Assembly: GCA_016861045.1 (NCBI GenBank)
Contig: BOKP01000003.1
Coordinates: forward strand, 424,116-488,115
Reading direction: 5' to 3'
DNA length: 64,000 nucleotides
Origin: Actinomycetes bacterium
GTDB lineage: Bacteria > Actinomycetota > Thermoleophilia > Solirubrobacterales > 70-9
Within the stretch, counting starts at the first letter, position 1, and each line of letters begins with the position of its first letter. The notes below the pieces were generated by a model. It saw only the letters and a list, made by a program, of their open reading frames with translations, made no database searches and was not told where the DNA came from. Made by a program: the position numbers and the translations under genes. This document shows positions 42,072-51,300 of this stretch, in pieces.

Positions 42072-42206
42072 TCATCCCCCGGTCCCGTTGCGCTTCCCGA
42101 CGCGGCTGCGCTCGAGCCCGCCGGGCCCCCGGCCGGTGCGCTCGGACGGACGCTTGGCCGCCGGGCGGTGCGCGCGCATCAGCCGGATGCTGGCGATCGG
42201 GGTCAT
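42072..42206 (-). CDS. Small basic ORF (44 residues) upstream of the Usp-like gene
   Basis: MTPIASIRLMRAHRPAAKRP... is a 44-codon frame whose ATG is preceded by GGAGGAGA at optimal distance, the strongest ribosome site in this area. It ends six bases before the Usp-like ATG, so it may be a small protein or a leader that couples translation. The product is highly basic (about a quarter Arg/Lys). I know of no homologue. Confidence 0.4.
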   Translation of the reverse strand: MTPIASIRLMRAHRPAAKRPSERTGRGPGGLERSRVGKRNGTGG

Positions 42207-42355
42207 CGGCTCTCCTCCAGAAGGTACTAGCCGGGCTGCCTGCGCCGAACCCGCTTCGGCTTCCCGGCATTGCCGAAGGTCGGGCCCGCGGGTCAGCACT
42301 CGATACCGAGCCGTCGGGTGCCTTGTGCCGATGCGGCCCCGCAGATCGAGGGGGA

Positions 42356-42361
42356 TAGTCT
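42356..42361 (+). promoter_or_regulatory. -10 hexamer TAGTCT of the hydrogenase operon
   Basis: TAGTCT lies six bases before the ATG of the first hydrogenase gene, giving a probable leaderless transcript for the whole 13-gene run. I saw no clear -35 or activator site upstream, though the 150-base divergent region holds a short CCGAA/TTCGG inverted repeat. Confidence 0.55.
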
Positions 42362-42367
42362 GGTTCG

Positions 42368-43475
<1,108 letters not shown>

Positions 43476-43495
<20 letters not shown>

Positions 43496-43949
43496 GCAGG
43501 TCCTGGCCGAGGTCGAGACGTTCGCGGGGCTCGAGCGGCGTCACCTCGACCGGATCGCCGGCTGCGGACACAACTGCGGCTTCGCCGCGGGAGAGACGAT
43601 CGCCCGCGAGGGCGACCGGGCCGACACCTTCTACGTGATCCGCCACGGCCGGGTCGCCCTCGAGACCCCGGCGCCCGCCGGCGGGCCGCTCCTGATCGCC
43701 ACGCTCGGCGACGGCGCCGTGGTCGGCTGGTCGTGGCTGTTTCCGCCGTACCGGTGGACCTTCGACGCCCGCGCGATCGAGGACACGCGGGCGATCGCCT
43801 TCGACGGCGCCTGCCTGCGCGGCAAGTGCGATTCCGACCACGAGCTCGGCTACGTGCTGATGCAGCGCTTCGCCGAGATCATCCTCGACCGCCTCCAGGC
43901 CGCCCGCCTGCAGCTTCTCGACGTCTATGGCGAGCCCGCCGCCGGCTGA
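43476..43949 (+). CDS. Cyclic-nucleotide-binding-domain protein in the hydrogenase operon
   Basis: The 157-residue protein is a lone Crp-type cNMP-binding beta-roll: [48 protein letters not shown], then one long helix. There is no C-terminal helix-turn-helix, so it cannot bind DNA as CRP does. The phosphate-binding cassette is altered ([19 protein letters not shown] in place of the GExxLxxxxxRxAs type), so the ligand is doubtful. It starts with GTG at 43476 or ATG at 43482, overlapping hyhB, and is followed by the flavoprotein. Such a gene is, as far as I recall, a repeated neighbour of actinobacterial group 3b hydrogenases; it may regulate enzyme activity or assembly. Confidence 0.83.
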
Positions 43950-44793
43950 GCGCGCGGCACCGGATCGGCCGGCGCCGATGACGCCGCGTCCCTGGCGGGT
44001 CACCGGGCGGCGGCGGGAGACCGCCGACTCCTGGACCCTCGATCTCGAGCCCGCCGACGACGGAGCCCCGATGAGCTTCCTCCCGGGCCAGTTCAACATG
44101 ATCTACGCGTTCGGGATCGGCGAAGCGCCGATCTCGATCAGCGGCGACCCGGGCGCTGACCGGCCCCTCGTCCACACCGTCCGCGACGTCGGCGCCGTCA
44201 GCGCCGCGATCTGCCGGGCGGCCCCCGGCGAGGTGCTCGGCGTCCGCGGGCCCTACGGCAGCGCCTGGCCGGTCGCGGCCCTCGGCGGCCGTCACGTCCT
44301 GATCGTCGCCGGCGGCGTCGGGCTCGCGCCGCTGCGCCCGGCGCTGCGAGCGGCGCTCGAACGCCGCCGGGAGCTCGCCGGCCTGACGCTGCTGCTCGGC
44401 GGCCGCACCCCCGCGGACCTGCTGTTCCGGGACGAGCTCGAGGAGCTCGGCGCGGACCCGCGCCTCGAGCTCGCGATCAGCGTCGACAGCGCCGGGAGCG
44501 GCTGGCGCGGGCACGTGGGCGTCGTCACCACCCTGATCGACGACCTCGACCTCGATCCGGCCCGCGCGACCGCGCTCCTCTGCGGGCCCGAGGTGATGAT
44601 GCGGTTCGCCGCCCAGGCGCTGATCGGGCGCGGAATGGACCGGGGCGACATCTACCTGTCGATGGAGCGGAACATGAAGTGCGCCGTCACCCAGTGCGGC
44701 CGCTGCCAGCTCGGGCCGGCCTTCGTCTGCCGCGAGGGCGCCGTGATGCGCTATTGCGACATCGAGCGGGTCCTCGGCCTGAGGGAGGTCTGA
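43927..44793 (+). CDS. hyhG: Hydrogenase FAD/NAD(P)-binding subunit (HyhG/gamma type)
   Basis: The 288-residue flavoprotein has a ferredoxin-reductase-like FAD domain ([22 protein letters not shown]), an NAD(P)-binding domain ([33 protein letters not shown]), and a C-terminal [2Fe-2S] motif [17 protein letters not shown]. It exchanges electrons with NAD(P)H. The first ATG overlaps the preceding gene by 23 bases; an internal ATG at residue 18 (MTPRPWRV) begins exactly at the fold and could be the true start. It ends in TGATG shared with the small subunit. Confidence 0.92.
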   Translation: MASPPPAERAAPDRPAPMTPRPWRVTGRRRETADSWTLDLEPADDGAPMSFLPGQFNMIYAFGIGEAPISISGDPGADRPLVHTVRDVGAVSAAICRAAPGEVLGVRGPYGSAWPVAALGGRHVLIVAGGVGLAPLRPALRAALERRRELAGLTLLLGGRTPADLLFRDELEELGADPRLELAISVDSAGSGWRGHVGVVTTLIDDLDLDPARATALLCGPEVMMRFAAQALIGRGMDRGDIYLSMERNMKCAVTQCGRCQLGPAFVCREGAVMRYCDIERVLGLREV

Positions 44794-45611
44794 TGCCCGC
44801 GGCGACTCCGACCCGCTCGACGCTCGCGAGGCCGAAGCTCGCGGTCTGGAAGTTCGCCTCCTGCGACGGCTGCCAGCTCAGCCTGCTCGACCTCGAGGAC
44901 GAGCTGCTGACGCTCCCCGAGCGGATCGAGGTCGCCTACTTCCTCGAGGCGTCTCGCGCGGTCGTCGAGGGCCCCTACGACCTCTCGCTGGTCGAGGGCT
45001 CGGTCACGACCCGGGCCGACGTCGAGCGGATCCGCGAGGTGCGGCGGGTCTCACGGCATCTCGTCACGATCGGAGCCTGCGCCACCGCCGGCGGGATCCA
45101 GGCGCTGCGGAACTTCGCCGACGTCGGGGAGCTCGCCGCGGCCGTCTATCCGTCGCCCTCCTACATCTCGACCCTCGAGACCTCGACTCCGATCGCGGCG
45201 AGCGTGCCGGTCGACTTCGAGCTCCACGGCTGCCCGATCGACCGCCACCAGCTCCTCGAGGTCATCTCGGCCTTCCTCGCCCGACGGCGTCCTGCGATCC
45301 CCGCGTACAGCGTCTGCGTCGAGTGCAAGCGCCGCGGCAACGTCTGCGTGATGGTCGCCCGCGGAACGCCCTGCCTCGGCCCGGTCACGCACGCCGGTTG
45401 CGGCGCGATCTGCCCCGGCCACGACCGCGGCTGCTACGGCTGCTTCGGCCCGATGGAGACGCCGAACCCGGGGTCGCTGTCGGCGTCGATGCGGGACCTC
45501 GGAGCCGAGACGCCGGACCTGATCCGCGCCTACCGCGGCTTCAACGCCGCCGCGCCCGCCTTCCGGGCCGCCGGCGACGCCCACGCCGCCGAGAGCGAGG
45601 CGGAGGCATGA
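44793..45611 (+). CDS. hyhS: [NiFe] hydrogenase small subunit
   Basis: The 272-residue small subunit holds the iron-sulfur relay. [14 protein letters not shown] supplies Cys24 and Cys27 of the proximal cluster, with further cysteines in [10 protein letters not shown] and [12 protein letters not shown]. The C-terminal [13 protein letters not shown] and [27 protein letters not shown] region provides the remaining cysteines. There is no TAT signal, so the enzyme is cytoplasmic, as expected for group 3. Its ATG overlaps the hyhG stop (TGATG), and its stop overlaps the large-subunit ATG. Confidence 0.95.
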   Translation: MPAATPTRSTLARPKLAVWKFASCDGCQLSLLDLEDELLTLPERIEVAYFLEASRAVVEGPYDLSLVEGSVTTRADVERIREVRRVSRHLVTIGACATAGGIQALRNFADVGELAAAVYPSPSYISTLETSTPIAASVPVDFELHGCPIDRHQLLEVISAFLARRRPAIPAYSVCVECKRRGNVCVMVARGTPCLGPVTHAGCGAICPGHDRGCYGCFGPMETPNPGSLSASMRDLGAETPDLIRAYRGFNAAAPAFRAAGDAHAAESEAEA

Positions 45612-46915
45612 GCACCGCCGACGGCGCCCGCCGGATCGAGACCGCGGCGCTCGCCCGGGTCGAGGGCGAGGGCGCGATGCACGTTCGAATCCGCGGCGAC
45701 GAGGTGCTCGCCGTCGAGCTGCGGATCTACGAGCCGCCGCGCTTCTTCGAGGCGCTGCTGCGCGGGCGGGCGCTCGAGGAGGCGCCCGACATCACGGCGC
45801 GAATCTGCGGGATCTGCCCAATCGCCTACCAGACGAGCGCCTGCCAGGCGATGGAGGACGCGCTCGGGATCACGGTCACCGGGCCGCTTCGCGACCTGCG
45901 CCGGCTCATCTACTGCGGCGAGTGGATCGAGAGCCACGCGCTGCACCTCTACCTGCTCCACGCCCCCGACTTCCTCGGTTACGAGAGCGGCTTCGCGATG
46001 GCCGCCGACCACCGCGGGATCGTCGAGCGCGGGCTCCGTGCCAAGAAGGCCGGCAACCGGCTGATCGAGGTGATCGGCGGGCGCGCGGTCCATCCGGTCA
46101 ACGTCCGCGTCGGCGGCTTCTACCGGGCGCCGGAGCGGCGCCAGCTCGAGGCGCTGAGGCCCGAGCTCGAACGTTGTCGCGACGAGGCGCTCGCCACCGT
46201 CCGATGGTGCGCCGGCCTCGACTTCCCCGACCTCGAGCGCGACTACGAGCTCGTCTGCCTGCGGTCGCAGCGCGCGGGCGAGTACCCGATCGACGATGGC
46301 CGGATCGTCTCCTCGAAGGGCATCGACGTCGCGCCGGCGGGGTTCGACGCCACCTTCGAGGAACGGCAGGTGCCGCACTCGACGGCGCTGCACGCGCGGG
46401 TTCGCGAGCGCGGCTCCTACCTGACCGGCCCGATGGCCCGCTTCGATCTCAATCGCGAGCGCCTGCCGCCGATCGCGGCCGACGCGGCGACCGAGGCCGG
46501 CATCGGCGAGGGCTGCTCGAACCCGTTCCGCAGCATCGTCGTCCGCGCGGTCGAGATCCTCTTCGCGTTCGACGAGGCGCTGCGGCTGATCGACCGCTAC
46601 GAGCGTCCCGACCGCCCCTTCGTCGCCTACCGGACCCGGGCCGGGATCGGGCATGGCGTCAGCGAGGCGCCGCGGGGGATGCTGTACCACCGCTACGAGA
46701 TCGACGACGCGGGCGAGATCGTCGCCGCCTGGATCGTCCCGCCGACCTCGCAGAACCAGCGATCGATCGAGGAGGACCTGGCCGAGTTCGTCGCCGCCAA
46801 CGTCCGCCTCCCCGATGACGAGCTGCGGCGGCGCTGCGAGCAGACGATCCGCAACTACGACCCCTGCATCTCCTGCTCCACCCACTTCCTGCGGCTCGAG
46901 GTCGAGCGGGAATGA
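45608..46915 (+). CDS. hyhL: [NiFe] hydrogenase large subunit, group 3b-like
   Basis: The catalytic subunit carries the nickel-iron site. The first ligand motif ARICGICP gives Cys67 and Cys70; the second, DPCISCSTH, gives Cys420 and Cys423 near the end. The protein is 435 residues, the size of group 3b large subunits. After His426 only nine residues remain (FLRLEVERE); this is the peptide that the maturation protease encoded by the next gene would remove after nickel insertion. Group 3b is inferred from the four-subunit set HyhB, G, S, L; sequence comparison would settle 3b against 3a or 3d. Confidence 0.96.
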   Translation: MSTADGARRIETAALARVEGEGAMHVRIRGDEVLAVELRIYEPPRFFEALLRGRALEEAPDITARICGICPIAYQTSACQAMEDALGITVTGPLRDLRRLIYCGEWIESHALHLYLLHAPDFLGYESGFAMAADHRGIVERGLRAKKAGNRLIEVIGGRAVHPVNVRVGGFYRAPERRQLEALRPELERCRDEALATVRWCAGLDFPDLERDYELVCLRSQRAGEYPIDDGRIVSSKGIDVAPAGFDATFEERQVPHSTALHARVRERGSYLTGPMARFDLNRERLPPIAADAATEAGIGEGCSNPFRSIVVRAVEILFAFDEALRLIDRYERPDRPFVAYRTRAGIGHGVSEAPRGMLYHRYEIDDAGEIVAAWIVPPTSQNQRSIEEDLAEFVAANVRLPDDELRRRCEQTIRNYDPCISCSTHFLRLEVERE

Positions 46916-47481
46916 GCGGCGGGCGGCTGCTGATCGGGCTCGGCAACGAGCTCCGCGGAGATGACGTCGCCGGGCTGCTCGTCGCCCGCGCGGCGCGCGG
47001 TCGCGAGCACGGCGGGATCGAGATCGTCGAGGCCGGCGGCGAGCCGGTCGACCTGCTCGCCGCCTGGGAGGGAGCCGGGGCGGCCGTGGTCGCCGACGCG
47101 GTCGCATCCGGCGCGGAGCCCGGCGCCGTCCACCGGCTCGACGCCGCAGCCCGGCCCCTCCCCGCCGCGTTCGCGGCGCCCTCCACCCACGCCCTCGGGC
47201 TCGCCGAGGCGGTCGAGCTCGGACGGGCGCTCGGGCGGCTGCCGCCGCGCCTCACCGTGTTCGGGATCGAGGGGACGGCGTTCGCCGCCGGCGCGGAGCC
47301 GACGCCGGCCGTGCTCGCCGCCGTCGCCGCCGTCGCCGCCGCCGCCGTCGCCGAGCTCGGTGGCGGCGGTGGCCGCCGCCCGCCCGGCCCGGGACGCCCC
47401 GCCGCCCGCCCGGCGGGAGGGGCGCCGGCTCGTGCTACGTTGCGCTCGAGGGTAGATCCGAGCGCAGGAGGCGTCGGCTGA
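46912..47481 (+). CDS. Hydrogenase maturation protease (HyaD/HycI family)
   Basis: This nickel-dependent endopeptidase removes the C-terminal tail of the large subunit. The N-terminus [15 protein letters not shown] carries the acidic nickel ligand Glu13 and Asp17, and [17 protein letters not shown] and [16 protein letters not shown] fit the rest of the family fold. From about residue 150 on the sequence is Gly/Pro/Ala/Arg-rich and probably disordered. It overlaps hyhL by four bases and touches hypC. Confidence 0.9.
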   Translation: MSGGRLLIGLGNELRGDDVAGLLVARAARGREHGGIEIVEAGGEPVDLLAAWEGAGAAVVADAVASGAEPGAVHRLDAAARPLPAAFAAPSTHALGLAEAVELGRALGRLPPRLTVFGIEGTAFAAGAEPTPAVLAAVAAVAAAAVAELGGGGGRRPPGPGRPAARPAGGAPARATLRSRVDPSAGGVG

Positions 47482-47756
47482 TGTGCCTGGCGATCCCCGG
47501 GCAAGTGGTTGCGATCGTCGACGAGCAGAACCGGCTCGCCCGCGTCGATGTGGCCGGCGTCCGGCGCAACGTCAGCGTCGGGCTCCTCGACGCCGACGGC
47601 GGCGCCACGCCCGGCGACTGGGTGCTGATCCACGTCGGGTTCGCGATCTCGCGGATCGACGAGGAGGAGGCACGGGCCACGCTGGGCCTGCTCGAGCAGA
47701 TGGGCACCGAGTACGAGCAGGAGCTCGCGGAGCTGAAGGGGAGCGTGATCGAGTGA
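47481..47756 (+). CDS. hypC: Hydrogenase assembly chaperone HypC
   Basis: HypC holds the iron with its CO and cyanide ligands during assembly together with HypD. The N-terminal [10 protein letters not shown] with the essential Cys2, and the DWVLIHVGFAISRIDEEEA segment, are diagnostic. At 91 residues it is normal. Its stop overlaps the GTG of a second small HypC-like gene. Confidence 0.96.
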   Translation: MCLAIPGQVVAIVDEQNRLARVDVAGVRRNVSVGLLDADGGATPGDWVLIHVGFAISRIDEEEARATLGLLEQMGTEYEQELAELKGSVIE

Positions 47757-47986
47757 CCGACCGCGCGCGCGAGCGGGCGGGCGCCGAGGTCTGCCTCACC
47801 TGCGGCGACGTCGCGCTGCCGCTTCGCGTCGTCTCGCTCGACGCCGATCGCGGCCTGGCGCGCTGCGCCGGCGCCGACTGCCACGAGGAGACGGTCGAGA
47901 TCGCCCTCGTCGGGCCGGTCGCCGTCGGCGAGGAGCTGCTCGTCCACGCCGGCACGGCGATCGCCCGGGTCGGGGCGGACCGGTGA
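47753..47986 (+). CDS. Second HypC/HupF-like small protein, lacking the MC start
   Basis: The 77-residue product (GTG start, GTGA overlap with hypC) reads EVCLTCGDVALPLRVVSLDADRG and later CHEETVEIALVGPVAVGEELLVHAGTAIARV, the strand pattern of the HypC/HupF beta-barrel ending in the LVHAGxAI motif. In place of the catalytic Met-Cys start it has an extension with a CxxC pair (CLTC) and Cys in CAGADCHE. It may be a HypC paralogue for carrying the iron fragment or a zinc-binding helper. It ends overlapping hypD. Homologues of this kind occur in actinobacterial hyp operons, from memory. Confidence 0.75.
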   Translation: MTDRARERAGAEVCLTCGDVALPLRVVSLDADRGLARCAGADCHEETVEIALVGPVAVGEELLVHAGTAIARVGADR

Positions 47987-49101
47987 GGTACGTCGACGAG
48001 TTCCGCGACGCCGGGCTCGCGCGCGCCCTCGCGAGCCGGATCGCCTCCCTCGTCGAGCCGGGCAGGCGCCGCAAGCTGATGGAGGTCTGCGGCGGGCACA
48101 CGCACACGATCTACCGCTACGCGATCGACGAGCTCCTGCCCGCCGAGATCGAGCTCGTCCACGGCCCCGGCTGCCCGGTCTGCGTGATCCCGATGGGCCG
48201 CGTCGACGACGCGATCGCGATCGCCGGCCGCGACGGTGTCACCCTCGCGTGCTTCGGCGACATGATGCGGGTTCCGGGCTCGGCGGGCAGCCTGCAGGAG
48301 GCCAGCGCCGCGGGCGCCGACGTCCGCGTCGTCTACTCGCCGCTCGATGCGCTCCGGATCGCGCGCGAGGAGCCTGGGCGGGAGGTCGTCTTCTTCGCGA
48401 TCGGCTTCGAGACCACGGCGCCGTCGACGGCGCTGACGCTGCGGCGCGCGCGAGCCGAGGGCGTCGCGAACTTCTCCTGCTTCTGCAACCACGTCCTGAT
48501 CGAGCCGCCGCTGCGGGCGCTGCTCGACTCGCCCGATCTCGACCTCGACGGGCTTATCGGCCCCGGGCATGTCGCGACGATCATCGGCTCGGACGCGTTC
48601 GGGTTCGTCGCCGCCGAGTACGGCAGGCCCCTCGTCGTCTCCGGGTTCGAGCCGCTCGACCTCCTGCGCTCGATCGAGATGGCCATGCTCCAGATCGCCG
48701 AGGGCCGCTGCGCGGTCGAGAACCAGTACGGGCGGGTCGTCGCCGGACCCGGGAATGCCGCGGCCCTGGCGGTGATCGACGAGGTCTTCGCGCCGCGGCC
48801 GACGTTCGAGTGGCGCGGCCTCGGCTTCATCGACTCGAGCGCGCTCGGCCTCGCCGACGACTACGCCGACCTCGACGCCGAGCGGCGCTTTCCGCTTGCC
48901 GGCGCCCGCGTCGCCGATCCCCGGGAGTGCCAGTGCGGGGAGGTCCTGACCGGCGCGATCAAGCCCTGGGAGTGCCGCGTGTTCGGGACCGCCTGCACTC
49001 CCGAGCACGCGATCGGGACCTGCATGGTCTCGCCCGAGGGAGCCTGCGCCGCCTACTACAACTACGGCCGCCACACGCGGCAACGGGAGGCCGTCGGGTG
49101 A
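47983..49101 (+). CDS. hypD: Hydrogenase assembly protein HypD
   Basis: HypD is the iron-sulfur scaffold on which the Fe(CN)2CO unit is built with HypC. LMEVCGGHTHTIYRY and HGPGCPVCVIP contain the conserved cysteines of the active surface; FAIGFETTAPSTALTL, CNHVLIEPP, GPGHVATIIG, and the four-cysteine [4Fe-4S] region at the C-terminus (CQCGEVLTGAIKPWECRVFGTAC) are present. It is 372 residues long and overlaps its neighbours by four bases at both ends. Confidence 0.96.
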   Translation: MRYVDEFRDAGLARALASRIASLVEPGRRRKLMEVCGGHTHTIYRYAIDELLPAEIELVHGPGCPVCVIPMGRVDDAIAIAGRDGVTLACFGDMMRVPGSAGSLQEASAAGADVRVVYSPLDALRIAREEPGREVVFFAIGFETTAPSTALTLRRARAEGVANFSCFCNHVLIEPPLRALLDSPDLDLDGLIGPGHVATIIGSDAFGFVAAEYGRPLVVSGFEPLDLLRSIEMAMLQIAEGRCAVENQYGRVVAGPGNAAALAVIDEVFAPRPTFEWRGLGFIDSSALGLADDYADLDAERRFPLAGARVADPRECQCGEVLTGAIKPWECRVFGTACTPEHAIGTCMVSPEGACAAYYNYGRHTRQREAVG

Positions 49102-50201
49102 GCGAGAGGACGGCGACGAGGGACGGCGGCGGCCGCGAGCGGCGGATCCGCGAGATCGTCGCGACGGCCCGCGGCAAGCGGCCCCGCTTCCGCGACGAGA
49201 TCGTCACGATGGCGCACGGCGCCGGCGGCAAGGCCTCGCAGACGCTGATCGAGGGGCTGCTCGAGCCCGCCTTCGGCTCGGCCGCGCTGGCCGAGCTCGG
49301 CGATGCCGGAGCGGTCGACGCCGGCGGCGCCGCCCTCGCGCTCACGACCGACAGCTTCGTCGTCAGGCCGATTCGCTTCCCGGGAGGCTCGATCGGCGAG
49401 CTCGCCGTCAACGGGACCGTCAACGACCTCGCCGTGTCGGCCGCGCGACCGCTCGCGCTGACGGTCTCGCTGGTCCTCGAGGAGGGCCTCGAATCGGACG
49501 CGCTCCGGGCCGAGGTCGAGGCGATGGCATCCGCCGCCGGGGCGGCCGGGGTCGAGGTCGTCGCCGGCGACACGAAGGTGGTCGAGCGCGGGCGCTGCGA
49601 CTCGATGTACGTCTGCACGACCGGGCTCGGCGCCCGCGACGGCCGGGCGTCCGTCGGCACCCGCGCGATCGCTCCCGGCGACCGCGTGCTCGTCTCCGGG
49701 CCGGTCGGCTCGCACGGAACCGCGATCATGCTCGCGCGCGACGACCTCGGGCTCGACGCCGACGTCCGCTCCGACACCCGGTCGCTCTGGCCGGCGGTCG
49801 ACGCGCTGCTCGACGCTGCCGGCCCGCACCTGCGCTGCATGCGCGACGCGACCCGGGGCGGCGTCGCCTCGGCACTGAACGAGCTCGCACGCGCGTCGGC
49901 GGTCGCGGTCACCGTCCGCGAGCGGGAGGTCCCCGTCGATCCGCCCGTCGCCGCCGCGTCGGAGTTGCTCGGGATCGACCCGATGTACATCGCCAACGAG
50001 GGGGTGATGGTCGCGTTCGTGGCCCCCGAGGGCGCCGACGCGGCCCTCGCGGCCCTGCGCGCCTCGCCTGGCGGCGAGCGTGCCGCGGTCGTCGGCGAGG
50101 TCGCGGACGATCCGCCGGGCATGGTCCTGGTCGAGACCCCGTTCGGGGGCAGCCGCGTGATGGACCTGCTCGCCGGCGACCCGCTGCCGAGGATCTGCTG
50201 A
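49098..50201 (+). CDS. hypE: Hydrogenase expression/formation protein HypE
   Basis: HypE dehydrates the carbamoyl group on its C-terminal cysteine to cyanide for the active site. The PurM-like fold is marked by MAHGAGGKASQTLIEG, ALTTDSFVVRP and GNTV-like LAVNGTVNDLAVS, CMRDATRGGVASALNEL, and the terminal PRIC with the essential cysteine. The first 35 residues (GRERRIREIVATARGKRPRF) extend the usual N-terminus; the GTG start overlaps the hypD stop (GTGA). It works with HypF, encoded at the end of the operon. Confidence 0.95.
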   Translation: MSERTATRDGGGRERRIREIVATARGKRPRFRDEIVTMAHGAGGKASQTLIEGLLEPAFGSAALAELGDAGAVDAGGAALALTTDSFVVRPIRFPGGSIGELAVNGTVNDLAVSAARPLALTVSLVLEEGLESDALRAEVEAMASAAGAAGVEVVAGDTKVVERGRCDSMYVCTTGLGARDGRASVGTRAIAPGDRVLVSGPVGSHGTAIMLARDDLGLDADVRSDTRSLWPAVDALLDAAGPHLRCMRDATRGGVASALNELARASAVAVTVREREVPVDPPVAAASELLGIDPMYIANEGVMVAFVAPEGADAALAALRASPGGERAAVVGEVADDPPGMVLVETPFGGSRVMDLLAGDPLPRIC

Positions 50202-50620
50202 TGCACGAGCTGGCCCTGTCCCGCGCGATCGTCGATACCGCCCTCCGCCATTCCGGCGGGCTCCCGGTCACGGCCGTGCACGTCCGCCTCGGCGACCTCC
50301 GCCAGGCGGTGCCCGGGTCGCTCCGCTTCTGCTTCGCGATCGCGGCCCGCGACACCGCCTGCGCCGGCGCGAGGCTCGAGCTCGAGCCGGTCGCGGCGCT
50401 CCTGCGCTGCCGGTCCTGCGGCCGGGAGTGGGATCCGGCCCCGCCGCCGCTGGCCGGGCACGAGGGGCTGAGCGGGAGCGCGATCCCGCCGATCGCCTTC
50501 TTCGCCTGCCCGCGTTGCGGGTCCGGGGGCGACGCCGTCCGCGGCGAGGAGCTCGAGGTGGCGTGGATCGAGGTCGACGAGCGCGAGCCCGCGATCGGCC
50601 CCCGATCGGGGCGACGCTGA
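50201..50620 (+). CDS. hypA: Nickel insertion protein HypA
   Basis: HypA passes nickel to the large subunit. The N-terminal MHELALSRAI contains the nickel-binding His2, and the zinc-binding cysteines appear as CRSCGREW and, after an insert, CPRCGSGG. The insert between the two CxxC pairs is longer than usual, giving 139 residues against about 115. The ATG overlaps the hypE stop (TGATG). Confidence 0.94.
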   Translation: MHELALSRAIVDTALRHSGGLPVTAVHVRLGDLRQAVPGSLRFCFAIAARDTACAGARLELEPVAALLRCRSCGREWDPAPPPLAGHEGLSGSAIPPIAFFACPRCGSGGDAVRGEELEVAWIEVDEREPAIGPRSGRR

Positions 50621-51300
50621 TGCACAGGACCCGGATCCGGGTCGCCGCGGACGCGCTCGACGCCAACGAGACGATCGCCCGCGCCAACCGCGCCGACTTC
50701 GACCGCGCCGGCGTCGCGGTGGTCAACCTGATGAGCGCGCCGGGCTCGGGCAAGACGGCGTTGCTCGAACGCGCGATCGAGGCCGGGCTCGACTCCCGCG
50801 TCGGCGTCCTCGAGGGCGACGTGCAGGGCAGTCTCGACGCCGACCGGATCGCCCGCCTGCACGTCCCGGTGACCCAGCTCAACACCGCTCCCGGCTTCGG
50901 CGGCGAATGCCACCTCGACGCCAACATGGTCCGTACGGCGCTGCCCGACGTGCCGCTTGCCGAGATCGACCTGCTGGTGATCGAGAACGTCGGCAACCTC
51001 GTGTGCCCGGCCGAGTTCCGGGTCGGCGAGGATGCCCGGGCGATGATCTGCTCGGTCGCCGAGGGCGAGGACAAGCCGCTCAAGTACCCGCTGATGTTCC
51101 GGGCCTGCGAGCTCGTCTGCGTCAACAAGATCGACCTCCTCCCCCACGTCGACTGCGACCTCGACCGCCTGCTCGCGAACGTCGCCGCGGTGAATCCCGA
51201 CGCGACGGTGCTGACGGTGAGCGCGAGGACGGGTGAGGGAATCGAGGCATGGCGGGCATGGCTGGACGCGGTCCCGAGACGGTCGGCGACGCGGGCCTGA
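50620..51300 (+). CDS. hypB: GTPase HypB, without histidine-rich N-terminus
   Basis: HypB is the GTPase that drives nickel transfer with HypA. NLMSAPGSGKTALLE is the P-loop, EGDVQGSLDADRI and VIENVGNLVCPAEF the switch and metal-site motifs, and VNKIDLLP the guanine-specificity motif. The N-terminus MHRTRIRVAADALDANETIAR lacks both the CxxCGC high-affinity site and the poly-His storage stretch found in several HypB proteins, so it has only the G-domain metal site. It overlaps hypF by 52 bases. Confidence 0.95.
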   Translation: MHRTRIRVAADALDANETIARANRADFDRAGVAVVNLMSAPGSGKTALLERAIEAGLDSRVGVLEGDVQGSLDADRIARLHVPVTQLNTAPGFGGECHLDANMVRTALPDVPLAEIDLLVIENVGNLVCPAEFRVGEDARAMICSVAEGEDKPLKYPLMFRACELVCVNKIDLLPHVDCDLDRLLANVAAVNPDATVLTVSARTGEGIEAWRAWLDAVPRRSATRA

